64,000 bases of DNA from Pseudomonadota bacterium. Lineage in GTDB: Bacteria; Desulfobacterota; Desulfovibrionia; Desulfovibrionales; Desulfovibrionaceae. Of this stretch, positions 61,402 to 64,000 are shown one piece after another. The notes beneath the pieces were generated by a model that saw only the letters and a program-made list of their open reading frames with translations, made no database searches and was not told the DNA's origin. Location of the stretch: the NCBI GenBank assembly GCA_023460395.1, contig JAEWQB010000024.1:62001-126000 (forward strand), read 5' to 3'. A program made the position numbers and the translations under genes. The number at the start of each line of letters is the position of its first letter. The first letter of the stretch is position 1.

Positions 61402-63516
61402 TTACAGGAGGCCTTTTTCCGCCTGCGCCTGAATGGCGGTGATGGCGACAGTATTAACGATATCCGGCACGGTGCAACCTCTGGAGAGGTCGTTCACGGG
61501 CTTGTTCAGACCCTGTAGCACGGGACCGATGGCAACGGCGTTAGCGGCACGCTGCACAGCCTTATAGGTATTGTTGCCAGCGTTCAGGTCCGGGAAAATG
61601 AACACAGTGGCTTTGCCCGCTACCTGAGAGTCAGGCAGCTTGGTGGCAGCCACATCGGCATCGATAGCGGCATCGTACTGGAGCGGGCCTTCCAGAAGCA
61701 GTTCCGGGGCGCGTTCTTTCGCGATACGTGCGGCTTCCACCACCTTTTCCACGTCCGCACCCTTGCCGGAGGTTCCGGTAGAGTAAGAAAGCATGGCAAT
61801 GCGTGGTTCCACACCGAAAATGCGCGCGGTTTCTGCGGAACTAATGGCAATTTCAGCCAATTGTTCCGCAGTGGGGTTGGGGTTCACGGCGCAGTCGCCG
61901 AACACCAGCACGCGGTCTTTCAGGCACATAAGGAACACCGAAGAAACAATGGATGCTCCGGGCTTGGTCTTCACAAACTCAAATGCCGGACGAATGGTGT
62001 GCGCGGTGGTGTTAATAGCACCGGAAACCATGCCGTCGGCGTCGCCCATTTTCACCATCATGGTACCGAAGTAGGTAGGGTCGCTCATAGCGTCCCTTGC
62101 CTGCTCCATGCTGATGCCTTTTTTCTTACGGAACTCATGGTAGGCTTCAACATACTTGGGGAAATTAGGCGAAAGCTCAGGCTGAATGATCTGGGCGTCG
62201 CCCAATTCAATGCCCAGTTCGGCAACTCGTTTGCCCACCTCGTCCGCATTGCCTAGCAGAGTAATCTGGGCCACTCCACGGCGGTCCAGAATTTCCGCAG
62301 CACGCAGGATGCGTTCTTCAATGCCTTCGGGCAGCACGATGTGCATTTTGTGGCGCTTGGCATTTTCGATAAGGTTGAACTCGAACATTTTGGGAGTGAC
62401 CTTGGTGGACTTGCGCCCGATAACGCGTCTGGCCACTTCCGCCGTGTTCACGTGCTTTTCAAAAATACCAAGGGCAAGATTGATCTTGCGGTCATTTTCT
62501 GGATCAATTTTCCCGTACAGGTCGTTCAGAATCAGCGTGGTGAGATAGGTGTGTTCCTTCACGGAAAGAACGGGAACAGGCACGCCGGTCCAGCCTTCTA
62601 TAAGGCGATGCACGTTAGGCGCTGGCTCCAACCCGCCGGTGAGCACGATACCCGCGATGTCGGGGTATGCGTTGGAAAGGCGGGTCGCCAGCGTGGCGAT
62701 AATGATGTCGCTGCGGTCGCCCGGAGTAATAATAAGGCTGCCGGGATTCACATAATCGAGGAAGTTCCCCACCTGCATGGCGGCAATAAGGTAATCGTCG
62801 ACCATAGTGTCAAGACGACCATGACCGTACAGCACGGTGGCGTTGAGCCACTTCTTCACGTCGGTCATGGTGGGCTTGCCCAGACTTGGTTCGTCTGGAA
62901 TCACGAACACAGACAGCGCGCTGTCGGTGCAGGTGGAGCAAGTCAGTGCGCCGATAATCTGTTCGGCGTTCACCAGCGCGGGGTCCGCGCGATTAATGAT
63001 GGCGGAAACAATGTCCAGGCTCTTTTCTTCAAGGGCATCAATGGTGATCTGCGTGGAACTGACGATCTCGTCGGTTCCCTTGCCCTGTCCATTGGCGACG
63101 ACCATCACGGGGCACCCAAGGTTTGCGGCGATTTCGGCGTTCAGATCGAACTCGAATGCGGCTTCCTTGCCCAGAAAATCGGTACCTTCGCACAGCACGA
63201 AGTCGTACTTGTCAGCCAGCTTCTTGTACTTGTTCAGAATGTTCTCGTGAAGCGTGGCGTCCTGCCCGTGGTTAATCAGTTCACGGGCTTCGTGCAGCGA
63301 GTAGGCGTAGGTGTCTTCGTATGGAATATCCAGTCCGAAGTGAGAGAGGATGAGGTTGATGTCGTGGTCACGGACCTCATCGCTGAGATTGTTAATGATG
63401 GGCCTAAAAAAGGCCACTTTGCGGACATCCCTGAGTAGTAATTGCATCATACCCAGTACAACGGCAGATTTGCCGCTTTTGGATTCCGTGGCGGTAATGT
63501 ACAGGTTGTTGGACAT
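61402..63516 (-). CDS. pta: Phosphate acetyltransferase (long form)
   Basis: A 704-residue enzyme that converts acetyl-CoA and phosphate to acetyl phosphate. The N-terminal BioD-like P-loop domain starts NNLYITATESKSGKSAVVLG. A DRTGG domain (ITPGDRSDIIIATLATRLS) follows at about 240-350. The C-terminal catalytic domain (about 380-704) has SDPTYFGTMMVKMGDADGMV and SYSTGTSGKGADVEKV. The start at 63516 has AAGGAG 9 bases upstream; a frame start 6 codons earlier lies in that site. It sits after an attenuator hairpin. Confidence 0.97.
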   Translation of the reverse strand: MSNNLYITATESKSGKSAVVLGMMQLLLRDVRKVAFFRPIINNLSDEVRDHDINLILSHFGLDIPYEDTYAYSLHEARELINHGQDATLHENILNKYKKLADKYDFVLCEGTDFLGKEAAFEFDLNAEIAANLGCPVMVVANGQGKGTDEIVSSTQITIDALEEKSLDIVSAIINRADPALVNAEQIIGALTCSTCTDSALSVFVIPDEPSLGKPTMTDVKKWLNATVLYGHGRLDTMVDDYLIAAMQVGNFLDYVNPGSLIITPGDRSDIIIATLATRLSNAYPDIAGIVLTGGLEPAPNVHRLIEGWTGVPVPVLSVKEHTYLTTLILNDLYGKIDPENDRKINLALGIFEKHVNTAEVARRVIGRKSTKVTPKMFEFNLIENAKRHKMHIVLPEGIEERILRAAEILDRRGVAQITLLGNADEVGKRVAELGIELGDAQIIQPELSPNFPKYVEAYHEFRKKKGISMEQARDAMSDPTYFGTMMVKMGDADGMVSGAINTTAHTIRPAFEFVKTKPGASIVSSVFLMCLKDRVLVFGDCAVNPNPTAEQLAEIAISSAETARIFGVEPRIAMLSYSTGTSGKGADVEKVVEAARIAKERAPELLLEGPLQYDAAIDADVAATKLPDSQVAGKATVFIFPDLNAGNNTYKAVQRAANAVAIGPVLQGLNKPVNDLSRGCTVPDIVNTVAITAIQAQAEKGLL

Positions 63517-63597
63517 GGTTAGGGCTCCTTGCATATCCAGAACACGTGCCGGACGCGACCCCGGCGGACCGTCATTCCGGGACCGTTTCCCGAAATG

Positions 63598-63633
63598 AAA
63601 AAAGCGCCCGCCCCCACTAAGAGGAGCGGGCGC
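63598..63633 (-). terminator. Hairpin with T run between the Fe-S gene and pta
   Basis: An 8-bp perfect stem GCGCCCGC/GCGGGCGC, possibly extended, is followed on the minus strand by six T residues. It may terminate or attenuate transcription entering pta-ackA. The 128-base gap may also hold a pta promoter that I could not define. Confidence 0.75.
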
Positions 63634-63644
63634 AAGCTGTTATA

Positions 63645-64000
63645 CTAGAGCGTTTCCGCGTATATCTCAATGCTATGTTTCACCCGAATGTGATCACCGT
63701 GTTGTGATAACATATCGGTTAGTTGCATCATACACGCGGGGCAGCCTGTAGAAACCACCTCCGCCCCGGATGCAACAACATTGCCGCGTTTACGCTCACC
63801 GATCTTCTTAGAAAGATCATAGTGATACAGGTTAAACGTGCCGCCACAACCGCAACAGCGGTCGGCTTCCGCCATTTCCACCAGCTCGTATGCCGGATTA
63901 CTGCGGATAAGATCGCGCGGCTGCTCGGACACGCCAAGGCTCTTTTTCAGATGGCAGGAGTCGTGGAAGGTGACCTTGCTGCCGCCTGCGGGAGCTTTGC
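63645..64000 (-). CDS. CCG-domain Fe-S protein, C-terminal part (cut by window edge)
   Basis: The last 117 or so residues of a protein running off the right edge. It reads KVTFHDSCHLKKSLGV, then ADRCCGCGGTFNLYHYD and STGCPACMMQLTDML, a cysteine-rich CCG domain of GlcF/LutA/HdrD type. By position before pta-ackA it matches the Fe-S subunit of the D-lactate dehydrogenase in the Desulfovibrio organic-acid oxidation region. It resembles LutA at 7649 in the same motif order. Confidence 0.85.
   Translation of the reverse strand, partial: KAPAGGSKVTFHDSCHLKKSLGVSEQPRDLIRSNPAYELVEMAEADRCCGCGGTFNLYHYDLSKKIGERKRGNVVASGAEVVSTGCPACMMQLTDMLSQHGDHIRVKHSIEIYAETL

Overview
The window reads as a chromosomal segment of a sulfate-reducing Desulfovibrionales bacterium (a Desulfovibrio relative). 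Seen directly: a desulfoferrodoxin-rubredoxin pair, a LutA plus LutB-LutC lactate oxidation locus, the gene order Fe-S subunit / pta / ackA / DRTGG-domain protein familiar from the Desulfovibrio organic-acid oxidation region, two sulfite/sulfate exporter families, CxxCH haem-binding sensors, and a MucR-type regulator. No phage, IS element, CRISPR array or rRNA was found. One tRNA (Leu, anticodon CAG) is present. Genes are densely packed and mostly in short operons with intrinsic terminators between convergent units.

Layout. 1-7.5 kb (minus strand): polar amino-acid ABC transporter, lipoate-protein ligase, rubredoxin and desulfoferrodoxin, mltG-ruvX, and an orphan ABC binding protein. 7.6-10.7 kb: lutA and a fused lutB-lutC. 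10.7-13 kb: cobalamin genes cbiC and cbiA with a small unknown protein. 13.6-23.3 kb: MucR regulator, a chemoreceptor with a periplasmic haem c motif, dGTPase, a glycosyltransferase followed by a UDP-galactopyranose-mutase-like flavoprotein, and a dCache chemoreceptor. 23.4-24.5 kb: adenosine-specific kinase and an unknown partner. 24.6-30.2 kb: a predicted sulfolactate uptake and desulfonation operon (suyA-suyB plus a tripartite tricarboxylate transporter) with a divergent GntR regulator. 30.3-46.4 kb: housekeeping and envelope genes (SagB-type nitroreductase, Lrp, M50 protease, trpS, heptose adenylyltransferase, M23 peptidase, TtcA-like enzyme, rpoZ-dnaJ-moaC, dnaX, an M15-M99 peptidoglycan peptidase pair, an EamA/EmrE-type transporter). 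46.5-52.5 kb: an exporter of the UPF0324 family, a small membrane protein, a haem-c histidine kinase and a sigma-54 response regulator in one direction. 53-58.6 kb: a TauE/SafE exporter, a ferredoxin-nitroreductase, an orphan peptide-ABC ATPase and small unknown genes. 58.8-64 kb: DRTGG protein, ackA, pta, and the C-terminus of a CCG-domain Fe-S protein cut by the right edge.

How it fits together (inference). Sulfolactate would enter through the TctABC-type transporter and be split by SuyAB into pyruvate and sulfite. Sulfite is the direct substrate of dissimilatory sulfite reduction, and pyruvate can be oxidised to acetyl-CoA and cashed in as ATP through Pta-AckA at the other end of the window. 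Lactate oxidation by the Lut proteins feeds the same pool. Two unrelated sulfite/sulfate exporter families, one tied to a haem-sensing two-component system, could deal with surplus oxyanion. The strongest candidates for something new are the suy-tct operon with its hairpin-bracketed binding-protein message, the exporter plus haem-kinase operon, the LutB-LutC fusion, and two long terminator hairpins that share a 10-bp arm while their flanks have diverged but still pair.
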